From Mesorhizobium terrae (GTDB taxonomy: Bacteria > Pseudomonadota > Alphaproteobacteria > Rhizobiales > Rhizobiaceae), in contig NZ_CP044217.1 in NCBI RefSeq assembly GCF_008727715.1, forward strand, positions 186,001-250,000: a stretch of 64,000 nt of DNA, read 5' to 3'. The notes under the pieces are model-generated. The model was not told the origin of the DNA. It saw nothing but the letters and a program-made list of their open reading frames with translations, and made no database searches. Position 1 is the first letter of the stretch. Each line of letters starts with the position of its first letter. Of the stretch, positions 17,144 to 27,041 are shown piece by piece. The position numbers and the translations under genes are program-made.

Positions 17144-19629
17144 CGACGGTTGCGAGCTCCTTGCGGTCGAATCTCAGTCGGGGATGGGACATCTTCGCCG
17201 ACAAGGGGATATCGACGCATGTGCCGTATTTCGCGCCGATCGAGAACGGGATCATCCGGCTCAAGAACGACTGTCTCGTCACGACGCTGCGTCTCAACGG
17301 GTTTTCGTTCGAAACGGCCGATATCGACTACGTCAATCTGCTGCAACGGCAGCGCAACACGGCATTTCGGGCGATTTCGAGCCTGGGAAGCTTTGCGGTC
17401 TACACCCACGTCGTGCGCCACAAGGTGAAGCCTTCGCTGCCGGGCAACTTCGCCGATCCTTTCATGGCTCGTATGGACGAGGTCTATCAGGCCAGCATCT
17501 CGAAGAACGAGATGTTCGTCAACGACACCTATGTGTCCCTCGTGGTGCGACCGGTGTTCAGGAAGGGCACCGTTTTGGGCCGAATCCTGGGTGCGGGCGG
17601 CACTGTGGTGGCGCGGGAGCAACTGCGCCATATGCGCGACAAGCTGCTCGAAGCGACGCGCGCGCTGGAGAAGAGCCTCGATCCATACGGTCCGCAGGTA
17701 TTGCGCGATGTGAAGCGCGTCGAGGTGTCCATGCCGGATGGCCGGCGGATCTATCGCGACGTCAGCGCAGACATGGTCGTGGATCCGGATGCGCGTGTCG
17801 TCTGGTTTTCCGAGCAGTGTGAGTTTTTCTATGCTCTGCTCAATGCCGGCAAAGTTCGGCCGATGCATCTAGGAAACATGCCGATCGACGAGATGGTGCC
17901 ATCGCGGCGAACCACATTCGGCAATCGCACGCTCCATCTGGAAGGAGATACGCGGGTCGAGGATCGCTATGCCGCAATGATCTCGTTGCGGGAGTACCCG
18001 CCGGAGACCGGCGCCGGAATGCTCGACTATGTGCTCAAGCAGCCCTTCGAGATGGTGGTCACGCAATCTCTGTCCTTCGTTGACGACCAGGCCGCCCGCT
18101 ACAAGATCGATCGTCTGGACCGGCAATTGTCGAAATCCGATGAAGGCGGTTCTTCGATCCAGAGCGACCTCGATTTCGCGCGCGACCAGCTGGCGCGAAA
18201 GAATGTGGCGTACGCGGAACACCATCTGACGGTCATGCCGATCGCCAGGACCATTGACGCGCTGGACGAGGCGGTGGCCGTGGTCGGCTCGGAGTTCGGC
18301 GCCCTTGGCGCCAGCTATGTGCGCGAGGACCTCAATTGCGAACCATGCTATTGGGCGCAGTTGCCCGGCAACCAGGCCTATATCGCCAGACGGGCGACGA
18401 TCTCGACACTGAATTTCGCCGGCTTATCGTCGTTTCATGCCTACCCCTACGGCAGGCCCGACGGCAACCATTGGGGGCCGGCGATCACGATTTTCGAGAC
18501 GACGTCGGGCACGCCCTTCTTCTTCAATTTCCATCAGGGCGATGTCGGGCACACAACCGTTTTCGGCCCGACCGGCTCCGGCAAGACGGTGCTGATGGGC
18601 TTCCTGATCAATCAGGCCTATCGGGTCAATCCTGATCTGAAGGCCGTGGTGTTCGACAAGGACCGCGGCCTGGACATCATGGTGCGCGCCGCAGGCGGCG
18701 CGTACATGACGCTGGAGCCGGGGGAGCCGTCAGGCTGGAATCCTCTGATGATGGAGAACACGGAAGAAAACCGTGTGTTCCTCTATCGGCTGATCAGCTT
18801 CATGCTGAAGCCGAACCGCGAGGGCGAGTCCCTGACCCCTCAGGAGGAGCAGATCATCCGCTCCGCCATCAAGCAGATCATGTCCTCGGGCGATGTGAAG
18901 TTCCGACGCATGTCGGCACTGCGCTCGCTTCTTGCCGGCTCACAGCGGACCGAAACCGGCCTGATGGCTCGGCTCGATAAGTGGGTCGAGAACGGGCAAT
19001 ACGCCTGGCTGTTCGACAATGCCGAGGACCGTCTGGACATTTCCAGGCCGATGATCGGCTTCGACATGACCTCGATACTGGAAGACCCGCAGGCCAGGAC
19101 GGCCGCGCTTCTCTACATGTTTCATCGCCTCGACAAGATCTATGACGGCAAGACGCCGGTGATCAACCTGATGGACGAGGCCTGGAAGCTCCTTGATGAC
19201 GAGGAGTTCAAGCGCTCGATGAAGGATTATTTCAAGACCATCCGCAAGCGCAACGGGATGATCATTTTCGGCACGCAGTCACCGGACGACGTGGTGCGGT
19301 CGAGCGTGTCGCGCACGATCATCGAGCAGACCAGCACGAACATCTTCTTTCCGTTCCCCAAGGCCGACGAAGACAGCCTCAAGAAGCCGTTCGGTCTGTC
19401 GGATGCCGAATTCACCTGGGTCAAGGAAGGCGATCCGGCTGAGCGTTTCGTCCTGATCAAGCACGCCCGCGACAGTGTCGTGGCCCGTGTCGACATGGGC
19501 CACATGATGGATTTCGTGAAGGTGCTGTCCGGCCGGGAGGACACCGTGCGCCAGGTCGAAATGCTGCGCGAGGAATATGGCGAGGATCCGCGCGACTGGT
19601 TGGACAAATTCTGTGACTGGAAGGAATAA
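17140..19629 (+). CDS. virB4: VirB4 ATPase
   Basis: An 829-residue ATPase that powers pilus biogenesis and substrate transfer. Walker A (FGPTGSGKTVLMGFLINQAY) is at about residue 475 and Walker B (VINLMDEAWKLLDD) at about 677. The conserved FGTQSPDDVVRS follows. The start is ATG 17140, overlapping the virB3 stop. The longer frame to 16714 is virB2/virB3 shadow. Normal length for the CagE/TrbE/VirB4 family. Confidence 0.96.
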   Translation: MTTVASSLRSNLSRGWDIFADKGISTHVPYFAPIENGIIRLKNDCLVTTLRLNGFSFETADIDYVNLLQRQRNTAFRAISSLGSFAVYTHVVRHKVKPSLPGNFADPFMARMDEVYQASISKNEMFVNDTYVSLVVRPVFRKGTVLGRILGAGGTVVAREQLRHMRDKLLEATRALEKSLDPYGPQVLRDVKRVEVSMPDGRRIYRDVSADMVVDPDARVVWFSEQCEFFYALLNAGKVRPMHLGNMPIDEMVPSRRTTFGNRTLHLEGDTRVEDRYAAMISLREYPPETGAGMLDYVLKQPFEMVVTQSLSFVDDQAARYKIDRLDRQLSKSDEGGSSIQSDLDFARDQLARKNVAYAEHHLTVMPIARTIDALDEAVAVVGSEFGALGASYVREDLNCEPCYWAQLPGNQAYIARRATISTLNFAGLSSFHAYPYGRPDGNHWGPAITIFETTSGTPFFFNFHQGDVGHTTVFGPTGSGKTVLMGFLINQAYRVNPDLKAVVFDKDRGLDIMVRAAGGAYMTLEPGEPSGWNPLMMENTEENRVFLYRLISFMLKPNREGESLTPQEEQIIRSAIKQIMSSGDVKFRRMSALRSLLAGSQRTETGLMARLDKWVENGQYAWLFDNAEDRLDISRPMIGFDMTSILEDPQARTAALLYMFHRLDKIYDGKTPVINLMDEAWKLLDDEEFKRSMKDYFKTIRKRNGMIIFGTQSPDDVVRSSVSRTIIEQTSTNIFFPFPKADEDSLKKPFGLSDAEFTWVKEGDPAERFVLIKHARDSVVARVDMGHMMDFVKVLSGREDTVRQVEMLREEYGEDPRDWLDKFCDWKE

Positions 19630-19633
19630 GACG

Positions 19634-20803
19634 ATGCGGCGACCGATGCTATGCGGGGCGATGGCGACGGCATTGCTTGCGGGCGCGATGCTGTCGTCGT
19701 CGTATGCCCAGGTACCGGTGAATGACGCGGCCCGGCTGAGGATCCAGCAGACGACGCAGCAGTGGTACGACAGCTACCGCAAGAACCAGCAGATCGCGCG
19801 CGGCAACTCGGGTGATACGACGAACAGCTATGCGCCGGGGCAGGGCGTCGGCGGCATGGATTGCTCGTCCTTCGGCGGCGGCGCCGGTTGGGGCGATCAG
19901 GTCGGGCCGAACAATCCGCGCAACGCCACCCAGGAGCAAATCCGGCAAATGGTGGCGGATGAGGCCCGGCGCCAGGGCGTCGATCCGAATTTCGCGATGG
20001 CGATCGCGGAACAGGAATCGCGTTTCCGCCAAAGCGCGGTTTCCGCAGTCGGAGCCCTCGGCACGATGCAGCTGATGCCGGCAACCGCCGCCAAGCTCGG
20101 CGTCAATCCCTATGATCTTCGCGACAACATCCGTGGTGGAGTGACGTATCTCAAGCAGATCATGGGCATGTATCCGGGGCGGCTGGATCTGGTGGCGGCC
20201 GGTTATAATGCAGGACCGCATCGGCAATCGCTGCGTAACGGCAACATTCCGCAGATCCGCGAGACGCAGAACTACGTGAACATGGTCAGCCAGTTCTACA
20301 ATGGCAACAAACGGCAATTTGGCGATCAAAGACCGATGGGAGCCCCGATCCCTCAGATGGTTTCGGCGCCGGCAGGGTGCGGCGAAGCCATAAAGAAGGC
20401 CGTGGACCGCAACACCGAGGCGCAGCTCGAGCGGGCCCAGACATGGAATACCCTCGTCGGCAAGGCGCTCGAGGCGAACCAGCTGAAGCAGCAGACAATG
20501 CTTGGGCAACTCAAAGAGGCGTCGGCGTTCCTGAGGGGATCGGGCAGCGGTCAAAACGGCAATTTCGGCGACGGCTCGGGCGAGATCAAGATCGCCGAAA
20601 TCGCTTGTCCGTCGACGGTGGTGAACACGGGGTCGACGCGCTGCTATGCGGTTCCACCACAATCGGCGACGTCCGATATCCAGCGACTGCTTGGGTACCT
20701 GCAGGAGCAGGCGCGGACACAGGGCCTCAACGCCACCTTCGCGGCGATGGACGACGACGTGGTCGGGCTGGTCGCGATCGTCGACAGCCGGCGGGCGCAA
20801 TGA
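19634..20803 (+). CDS. Second lytic transglycosylase of the virB operon
   Basis: 389 residues. Signal peptide (MLCGAMATALLAGAMLSSSYA-QV), then an SLT domain (residues about 110-215): NFAMAIAEQESRFRQSAVSA with the catalytic Glu, GALGTMQLMPATAAKLG and VAAGYNAGPHRQS. A long C-terminal region follows with AGCGEAIKKAVDRNTEAQLERA coiled coil and two cysteines. The ATG at 19634 has AAGGAA upstream. It sits between virB4 and virB5, so the operon has two peptidoglycan hydrolases. The C-terminal part may be a transfer-specific adaptor. Confidence 0.88.
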   Translation: MRRPMLCGAMATALLAGAMLSSSYAQVPVNDAARLRIQQTTQQWYDSYRKNQQIARGNSGDTTNSYAPGQGVGGMDCSSFGGGAGWGDQVGPNNPRNATQEQIRQMVADEARRQGVDPNFAMAIAEQESRFRQSAVSAVGALGTMQLMPATAAKLGVNPYDLRDNIRGGVTYLKQIMGMYPGRLDLVAAGYNAGPHRQSLRNGNIPQIRETQNYVNMVSQFYNGNKRQFGDQRPMGAPIPQMVSAPAGCGEAIKKAVDRNTEAQLERAQTWNTLVGKALEANQLKQQTMLGQLKEASAFLRGSGSGQNGNFGDGSGEIKIAEIACPSTVVNTGSTRCYAVPPQSATSDIQRLLGYLQEQARTQGLNATFAAMDDDVVGLVAIVDSRRAQ

Positions 20804-20841
20804 GCGAACTGAACGATTACGAAGCGGAAGGATGTGAACCG

Positions 20842-21627
20842 ATGAAGACGATCATTCTTGGAAGTGCGGCCGCACTGCTGTTGTCGACGGCGGCCTTTGC
20901 ACAGGTGCCCGTGACAGATGGCGCCAATACCGCGGTCAACGAGAAGATCAAGGCGCTAACGTCGCAGATCCAGTCGGACACGACCATCATCAAGGACAAC
21001 ACGACGCGGACGCTGCAGGCGATCACCGGCGACAGGACGCAAGATGCCAGCAAGTTCTCGTCGCTGGCGACCGGCGGCGGATTCACGATGAGCCAGGCAC
21101 CGGATTTCGGGGCGATCCTGCAGGGAAATCAGGCATCGTTCGGCGGGATTGGTGGGCAGTTTCAAAACATGGCGGCCCAGGTCATCAATGGCCTGAACCT
21201 CGTCAAGATGGTGAAGGACGCGGTGACCGGCGGCGAGCTCACCGGTGCGAACCAGGCCTATAATCAGGGGGTCCAGACGGTGACGGCCCTGACCGCGATG
21301 ACGGACGCCATGAACGCCGCGTCGAAGAAGCGTACAGACGCTTTCACCGGTGCCGCCGGTGAGATTGGCAGCGCCCCGGATATGAAGGGCGCGCTGGAGC
21401 AGAACACGCAGATGGTGTTGCAGGGGAACCAGACCGCCAACGAAGCGGTCGGCGCCTTGAACAGCGCCGTCGTGCTGGAATCGCAGCGGTACAAGGCAGC
21501 CCTCTCCGAGCAATCGCAATTCCTGAAGACCTTCGCAGCGGGGGCAGTGCGCAGACGCAACGGCCAGCAGCAGGACGGCCAGTCCGTCAGGGAGCAGCTC
21601 GAACAGTTCGAAGCGCAGTCGCAGTGA
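20842..21627 (+). CDS. virB5: VirB5-like minor pilin / P-type T4SS protein
   Basis: 261 residues with signal peptide MKTIILGSAAALLLSTAAFA-QV and a largely helical mature protein rich in Ala/Gln (KALTSQIQSDTTIIKDNTTR; MTDAMNAASKKRTDAF). Position and architecture fit VirB5, the pilus-tip adhesin. ATG 20842 has GGAAGGA upstream; an alternative ATG at 20800 overlaps the previous stop but would place 14 polar residues before the signal peptide. The stop overlaps the next gene (GTGA). Confidence 0.85.
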   Translation: MKTIILGSAAALLLSTAAFAQVPVTDGANTAVNEKIKALTSQIQSDTTIIKDNTTRTLQAITGDRTQDASKFSSLATGGGFTMSQAPDFGAILQGNQASFGGIGGQFQNMAAQVINGLNLVKMVKDAVTGGELTGANQAYNQGVQTVTALTAMTDAMNAASKKRTDAFTGAAGEIGSAPDMKGALEQNTQMVLQGNQTANEAVGALNSAVVLESQRYKAALSEQSQFLKTFAAGAVRRRNGQQQDGQSVREQLEQFEAQSQ

Positions 21628-21839
21628 AGCCGCCCTGTTCCATCCCGTTGCTGGCCTGCCTCATCGCTCTTGCCGGCTGCGCCGGCCATAAGGAGCGTTT
21701 GGCGAAGTGCTCGGCTGACGAGAATCCGGTTGGCGAACTTGCGTATGCTCGAGATCCCGGACGCTGGGATGCCGGCGGGATTCTCGTCCAGCAGTTGACC
21801 GATGAATGTGGCCCCATGCGGCCGGTGAACCAGTTCTGA
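21624..21839 (+). CDS. Small lipoprotein in the VirB7 / entry-exclusion position
   Basis: 71 residues from GTG 21624, which overlaps the virB5 stop. The signal sequence has a clear lipobox (LIALAGC, Cys19). The mature part is short and charged with two cysteines (AKCSADE, DECGPM). VirB7 lipoproteins stabilise VirB9 at the outer membrane. EexN-type entry-exclusion lipoproteins occupy the same place between virB5 and virB6 in many systems. The sequence alone does not decide between them. Confidence 0.8.
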   Translation: MKPPCSIPLLACLIALAGCAGHKERLAKCSADENPVGELAYARDPGRWDAGGILVQQLTDECGPMRPVNQF

Positions 21840-21854
21840 TCGGAGCGTTGCCAG

Positions 21855-22916
21855 ATGGATCCGCGGGACGGGCTCACCAATTTCTATGGAACCGCGCTCA
21901 CCTATTTCGACAAGATCAACCAGGATACGATCGAGCGGGCTTGGGGGCTGTTTGCCGAAAACAAGGGACTGGTCACCTCCCTTCTGGCCCTGTTCCTCAT
22001 CATCTATTTTCTGTGGGGAGCATTGGGCCGGACCCACATCAGCTTCCAGGACATGGCCATCACCGGCTGCAAGGTCGCCCTCGCATATGCGTTCGTTATG
22101 TCCTGGTCGGTCTTCCATGAGGAAGTGGGCAAGCTGATCCTCGAGACGCCGGAACAGCTTGGGGCCGCGCTGTCGTCGCGCATGGCGGGGATTGCCGGCG
22201 GCGCCAACATGGCGGAACAGGTCCGTCAGGTCGCCGAGAAAGTCTACGAATTCGCATCGGCGATCGCGACCGCTCAGGCCGGCGGATGGATCGGCTCGAT
22301 CGTCGGTGCCTTGCTCGATCTGTTCATCGTGGGTGGCGGGTTGATCCCCATGCTTCTGGTCCTGACCGGCGTGACGCTGTTTGCAAAAATGACAGTCGCC
22401 GTGATGCTGGCGGTAGGGCCAATTGCCATTCTCTGCAATTTCTTCGGCATCACCAGATTTGTGTTCGAGGGCTGGGTCAAAGGCATAGCCTTCGGAATAT
22501 TCACGCTGCTTTTTTCCTACATCATTGCCGGCTTCTGCTTCGGCTTTGTGCGTTCCTATCTGGATTCCATCCAGATTGCGACGGCAACGCAGGAGGAGTC
22601 CTTCGGCGTGGCGGCGGGCCTGGTGCTCTACATGCTGGTTGTCGCCGCGTTCGTCGTCCGGGTGCCGTCATTGGCGCAGTCGTTCGCATATGGGACGTTG
22701 TTCCATGGGATATCTACTGCTGGCGGTATAGGCGAAACACTGCAAACGGCAAGGAACCGGGGCTCTAGAGCTGCCAATCTCGCAACAAGCTTTATACCGG
22801 CAGGCATCACCGGCGGCGCCGTGCGCGGCACGATGGCCATGGCGGGAGACATGGGGCGAGGAACTCGGGCCATGGGCCGGATGCTTGCCGGCCGCATGCG
22901 GGGCCGCTCCGGGTAG
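21855..22916 (+). CDS. virB6: VirB6 polytopic inner-membrane protein
   Basis: 353 residues with at least six hydrophobic segments, for example SLLALFLIIYFLWGALG, GLIPMLLVLTGVTLF, MTVAVMLAVGPIAILC, IAFGIFTLLFSYIIAGFCFGF and AAGLVLYMLVVAAFVVRVPS. This is the TrbL/VirB6 pattern. It forms part of the inner-membrane channel. The C-terminal 70 residues are Gly/Arg-rich. Follows the lipoprotein gene after 15 bp. Confidence 0.9.
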   Translation: MDPRDGLTNFYGTALTYFDKINQDTIERAWGLFAENKGLVTSLLALFLIIYFLWGALGRTHISFQDMAITGCKVALAYAFVMSWSVFHEEVGKLILETPEQLGAALSSRMAGIAGGANMAEQVRQVAEKVYEFASAIATAQAGGWIGSIVGALLDLFIVGGGLIPMLLVLTGVTLFAKMTVAVMLAVGPIAILCNFFGITRFVFEGWVKGIAFGIFTLLFSYIIAGFCFGFVRSYLDSIQIATATQEESFGVAAGLVLYMLVVAAFVVRVPSLAQSFAYGTLFHGISTAGGIGETLQTARNRGSRAANLATSFIPAGITGGAVRGTMAMAGDMGRGTRAMGRMLAGRMRGRSG

Positions 22917-22971
22917 AAATCCGGAACACGGTTCGCGGTAGTTCCCCGGTTTTGCGCGGAGATGAATTCGA

Positions 22972-23706
22972 GTGGCATTGTTGAGGAAAGAGACGATCGG
23001 CCTGCCTGACGGGAAAGTCCCAGGTCCTGAGGAAATCTATCAGCAGCATTTGACATGGGGGGCGCGGCAGAGGTCGCTCCTTTCCCTGCTTGCGTTCGTG
23101 CTCGGTCTGGCGGCCATCGCCGGGTGGGCCGTCGCCGGCATCTCGGTTTGGTCGTCGGCGCAGTTGTTCCCACTGAAATCGACCGAGGTGGTGCCGCTGA
23201 TCGTCGATAAGACAACAGGCTACATGGAGACGGTGACCACGCTCGACCATGACAGGTCGGTCTCCGAACTACAGGCGGTGAGGGCAGCCTTCATCGGCAA
23301 CTACGTGATCAAGCGGGAGACCTACGATCCCAGGTATCTCGCCGACACCTTCGACATGATCCAGTTGTGGTCGGACCCGAACGGGCGGGCGTTTCGCGAC
23401 TATGAAGAGCTGATGAACCCGGGCAATCCGAAGTCGCCGGTCAAGAGGATCGGAGCGGAGGGAGACGTCCGGGTGAACCTCTTGTCCGTCAATCCCCTGA
23501 ATAACGAGACCATGAACGTGCGCTTCGAGACGGAAGAGCGCCGCCAAGGCGGTATGGCCAAAGTCGGCCGGTGGTCGGCGACGATCCGCTATCGGCAGGG
23601 CAATCTGGAAATGAGCCAGAGGGTGCGGATGTTCAATCCGCTGGGCTTCTTGGTGACCGACTACACCAGGGTTCCGGAAATGATGCCAAGCGGGCTGCCG
23701 CAATGA
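22972..23706 (+). CDS. virB8: VirB8 periplasmic assembly factor
   Basis: 244 residues from GTG 22972. A cytoplasmic N-terminus, one transmembrane helix (LLSLLAFVLGLAAIAGWAVA) and a periplasmic NTF2-like domain (VTTLDHDRSVSELQAVRAAF, YVIKRETYDPRYLADTFDMI, FNPLGFLVTDYTRVPE). Nucleates assembly of the core complex with VirB9 and VirB10. Overlaps virB9 by 4 bp. Confidence 0.94.
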   Translation: MALLRKETIGLPDGKVPGPEEIYQQHLTWGARQRSLLSLLAFVLGLAAIAGWAVAGISVWSSAQLFPLKSTEVVPLIVDKTTGYMETVTTLDHDRSVSELQAVRAAFIGNYVIKRETYDPRYLADTFDMIQLWSDPNGRAFRDYEELMNPGNPKSPVKRIGAEGDVRVNLLSVNPLNNETMNVRFETEERRQGGMAKVGRWSATIRYRQGNLEMSQRVRMFNPLGFLVTDYTRVPEMMPSGLPQ

Positions 23707-24545
23707 GGAGAGTGGGACTGGCAGCGCTGGCGGTCCTGCTCGGCACGGCACTCGCGCACGCGGAATTGGTGGCGCAGCCAGGACGCTATGATCCTCGCAT
23801 TCGCACGGTTCCCTATTCCTCGGAGCAGGTGTTCGAGGTCACCGGCACCTACGGCATGGTCACGGTGATCCTGTTCGGGACGGACGAGGAGATCACGCAG
23901 GTCGTCGCCGGCGATACGGTCTCCTGGCAGATCCTGACGTCGGCCGACCGTCGCTCGCTTACGCTGAAGCCCATGGAAAAAGAAGCCTCCACGAATATGT
24001 CGGTCATCACGACGAAGCGCACCTATTCGTTCGAGCTGCTGGTCAACGATTCCAAAAGCCAGCGGAATCAGACCTACAAGCTTCGATTTTCCTATCCTGA
24101 GGATGTCGGGATGAAGGGCATGGCGGAGCTGTGGGAGCAGGCCCAGGAGGCGCAGAAGAATCCGAACATCAAGAATATCCGCCGCGACAACGTGAACTAT
24201 GACTACGGCTTCAAGGGCGATCCCGGCGCGAAACCGGTGTGGGTGTTCGACGACGGCATCAAGACCTTCATGAAGTTTTCGGGCGACACGCCGGCGATTT
24301 TTGTTGTCGACAGGAAGCGGCGCGAGTCGCTGGTCAACTACCGCCGGGAGCAGGACTACATCGTGATCGACGCGGTGTCGCGCCAATGGACGCTCCGTTT
24401 TGGGACGGAGACGGAAACCTGCCTGTTCAATCTGCGCACGGGGCCGGCCGACGAGCCGGCGCCGATCGAGGGCGTGGTCGGGCCGAAGCCGTTGGGAAAG
24501 CGAGGGGCGTATTCGAGCCGCCCTCCGGACAGGAGCATGAGGTAG
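23703..24545 (+). CDS. virB9: VirB9 outer-membrane core complex protein
   Basis: 280 residues. Signal peptide MRRVGLAALAVLLGTALAHA. N-terminal PGRYDPRIRTVPYSSEQVFEV and C-terminal FDDGIKTFMKF, PAIFVVD and RREQDYIVIDAVSRQWTLRFG are the VirB9/CagX hallmarks. Forms the outer ring with VirB7 and VirB10. The longer frame to 23571 is virB8 out of frame. ATGA overlap with virB8. Confidence 0.95.
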   Translation: MRRVGLAALAVLLGTALAHAELVAQPGRYDPRIRTVPYSSEQVFEVTGTYGMVTVILFGTDEEITQVVAGDTVSWQILTSADRRSLTLKPMEKEASTNMSVITTKRTYSFELLVNDSKSQRNQTYKLRFSYPEDVGMKGMAELWEQAQEAQKNPNIKNIRRDNVNYDYGFKGDPGAKPVWVFDDGIKTFMKFSGDTPAIFVVDRKRRESLVNYRREQDYIVIDAVSRQWTLRFGTETETCLFNLRTGPADEPAPIEGVVGPKPLGKRGAYSSRPPDRSMR

Positions 24546-24549
24546 GCCG

Positions 24550-25917
24550 ATGTCTGATCCGCAATATAGCCATGGCATCGAAAACGAAGCCGCAATTGGT
24601 GGCGCGGTGCGGCGTCGCGGAATAGGCATCGGACGGCCATTGGCGCTGCTGGTGGCGCTCTTTGGCGTTGGGATTGTGCTCTACCTGGCCTTCTCGACAC
24701 CGCAGGAAAAGATCGCGACGAACCAGGCAGAACCCGAGACCTTCGCCCCGGTGAGAGCACCGGAGAGCCCGGGCTTCAACACGCCGCCACCCCCGCCGCC
24801 GATCCCCACCGTGGTGGTGCCGGAGGCGCCGCCACCCCCACCGCCGCCGCCACCGGTGGAACAGGTTGAGTTGCCGCCGGTGCTGGAGAAGCCGGTCGAT
24901 TGCTCGAACGGAAACAATCCGGACGACCCGAAGTGCATCGAACTCGAACGCCAGCAGAAGTTGCTCGAGCGCGTGAAGGCGAATGCAATGGTCTACGACC
25001 AGTCGCGTGGCCAACAGGGCACGGATATGGCGCAGGCATCCACGCAGCTGGGTGGTGATGCACAAGGGCTGGCCGGCCTGAATGGCGGCGAAGATTTCTC
25101 CGCAGAGGGCGGCGCGAGCGTTAGCGGCCGCGACGGCACGGGAGGAGATGCCAACAGGGCTTTCCTGGCGGCGATGGGCAACCAGGACGTCACGGTTTCG
25201 CGGGCGGTGAAAAACAATCGCACCGACGCCTGGATCGCGCAGGGCACAATGATCAGGGGAACGCTGGAAACCGCGATCAACTCGGACCTCGCCGGCATGG
25301 CGAAGGCAAGCGTGCGAGACGACGTCTACTCTTTCGACGGCCGCCGCATCCTGATTCCGGCCGGATCGAGCCTGATCGGCGACTACAAGGCCGACATTCA
25401 GCAGGGCCAGGAGCGGGTTTTCATCGTCTGGACGCGCATGATCCGCGGCGACGGCGTTTCGGTCCAGCTCGGTTCGTTCGGAACGGACCGGCTCGGCCGG
25501 TCCGGCATAACAGGGAAGGTCGACCGGAAATATTGGGAGCGCTTCGGCCCGCCGGCGCTGCTCACGATGATCGGCGGGGCGGCGCAATATGTGGCGACGC
25601 TCGGAAATCCCGATCGCAACAACGACATCACGATCGTCAATCCGGATGGCTCGGTGACGCGGATACCGCAAAGCAGCACGCAAACACCGGAAGAGCAGGC
25701 TCGTGGCATTGCGGCGCAGACGATCGCAGCCGGCATCCAGCAGATGGCCGCTGAGGCTTTCGGCAATACCAAGGATATCAGGCCGACGATCCATATCGAC
25801 CAGGGGTCGGACATCAACGTCTTCGTCACGCGTGATCTCGATTTCTCCGATTTGTACCCAGACCCGGTCGTTGAAGAGTTCGAGCGGTTGAAAAGGTCGA
25901 AGCGGGTAGGCAAGTAG
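24550..25917 (+). CDS. virB10: VirB10 core scaffold protein
   Basis: 455 residues. One transmembrane helix (LALLVALFGVGIVLYLAF, about residues 30-47), a proline-rich periplasmic spacer (about 72-110), and the TrbI/VirB10 beta-barrel: GTMIRGTLETAINSDLAGM, VYSFDGRRILIPAGSSLIG, NVFVTRDLDFSDLY. It spans both membranes and relays energy from VirB11/VirD4. Two bases separate it from virB11. Confidence 0.96.
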   Translation: MSDPQYSHGIENEAAIGGAVRRRGIGIGRPLALLVALFGVGIVLYLAFSTPQEKIATNQAEPETFAPVRAPESPGFNTPPPPPPIPTVVVPEAPPPPPPPPPVEQVELPPVLEKPVDCSNGNNPDDPKCIELERQQKLLERVKANAMVYDQSRGQQGTDMAQASTQLGGDAQGLAGLNGGEDFSAEGGASVSGRDGTGGDANRAFLAAMGNQDVTVSRAVKNNRTDAWIAQGTMIRGTLETAINSDLAGMAKASVRDDVYSFDGRRILIPAGSSLIGDYKADIQQGQERVFIVWTRMIRGDGVSVQLGSFGTDRLGRSGITGKVDRKYWERFGPPALLTMIGGAAQYVATLGNPDRNNDITIVNPDGSVTRIPQSSTQTPEEQARGIAAQTIAAGIQQMAAEAFGNTKDIRPTIHIDQGSDINVFVTRDLDFSDLYPDPVVEEFERLKRSKRVGK

Positions 25918-25919
25918 CG

Positions 25920-27041
25920 ATGGATTCTGCCAACGATACGCGCGTAGACGCACTGCTCGACAAGAAGGTGGTGACTCCGCTTAAGAAGGTCGATGCAGCA
26001 ACCAGCCGAAGGGACATCGATCTTCATTGGCTCGGCGAGGCGCTGAAGCCGATCAGGCCATACCTCGATGATCCCGAGGTGGTCGAAATCTCCTGCCAGA
26101 AGCCGGGGGAGCTGTGGCTGGAAAAAGGCGGCAGCCTGGTGATGCAGAAGATCGAGGAACCGGCCCTCACCGAACATTCGGTCGAGAACATGGCCGTACG
26201 GTCCGCTGCTTTGACGGCCCAGGTGATCAATCGCGAAAACCCGTTGCTCTCGGCCGTCCTGACGGGCGGCGAACGCGTCCAGTTCGTGCTTCATCCGACT
26301 TCCGCCACAGGCCATGCGTTTTCGATCCGCAAGCAGTTCATCCGGCGGCTGTCGCTGGAGGACTACGAGAAGCGCGGCGCCTTCGATCATGTGAAGGTGA
26401 CGGGAGACGACGATATGGACGAGGTCGACCGGCAATTGTCGGCCTTGCTGCGCAGCAGGCAGGTGCGGCAGTTCCTGGAGCTCGCGGCCTCGGAGCATCG
26501 CTCCATGCTGGTGTCGGGCGGCACGTCCTCGGGAAAGACGACGTTCCTGAACACGATGCTGACGGCCATTCCCATGCACGAGCGCTTCGTCCTGATGGAG
26601 GACACGCGCGAGTTGGAGCCTCGGCAGGAAAACGTGGTGTCGCTTCTGGTCTCGAAAGGAGACCAGGGCGAGGCGAAGGTATCGATGGCAGACTTGCTGG
26701 CGACGGCGCTACGCCTGCGCCCGGACAGGATATTTATGGGCGAGCTGCGCGGCCCGGAAGCTTTCGACTTCCTCAACGCGATCAATACGGGCCATCCCGG
26801 CTCCATGACCACGATCCACGCGAATTCGCCGCATCAGGCGTTCAACCGTTTGTCGACCTTGATCGTGAACGCCGGCGTGCGGATGGAGCGGGATGACATC
26901 CTCAAATACATCCGCTCGATCATCCCGATCGTGGTGCAGCTGCGCAAGGGCGACGAAACGGTCAGCCGGGGGGTGAGCGAGATCTATTTTCGGGACGAGG
27001 TCAACGAAGATGGCGAAAAGGTTCACAGCCAGGTCTTTTGA
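25920..27041 (+). CDS. virB11: VirB11 hexameric ATPase
   Basis: 373 residues. Walker A VSGGTSSGKTTFLNTML at about residue 200, the Asp box (RFVLMEDTRELE), Walker B (RPDRIFMGELRGPEAFDFL) and the His box (GHPGSMTTIHANSP), all in order for the traffic-ATPase family. Drives pilus assembly and switches the channel to substrate transfer. Overlaps virD4 by 32 bp, so coupling expression is likely. Confidence 0.96.
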   Translation: MDSANDTRVDALLDKKVVTPLKKVDAATSRRDIDLHWLGEALKPIRPYLDDPEVVEISCQKPGELWLEKGGSLVMQKIEEPALTEHSVENMAVRSAALTAQVINRENPLLSAVLTGGERVQFVLHPTSATGHAFSIRKQFIRRLSLEDYEKRGAFDHVKVTGDDDMDEVDRQLSALLRSRQVRQFLELAASEHRSMLVSGGTSSGKTTFLNTMLTAIPMHERFVLMEDTRELEPRQENVVSLLVSKGDQGEAKVSMADLLATALRLRPDRIFMGELRGPEAFDFLNAINTGHPGSMTTIHANSPHQAFNRLSTLIVNAGVRMERDDILKYIRSIIPIVVQLRKGDETVSRGVSEIYFRDEVNEDGEKVHSQVF

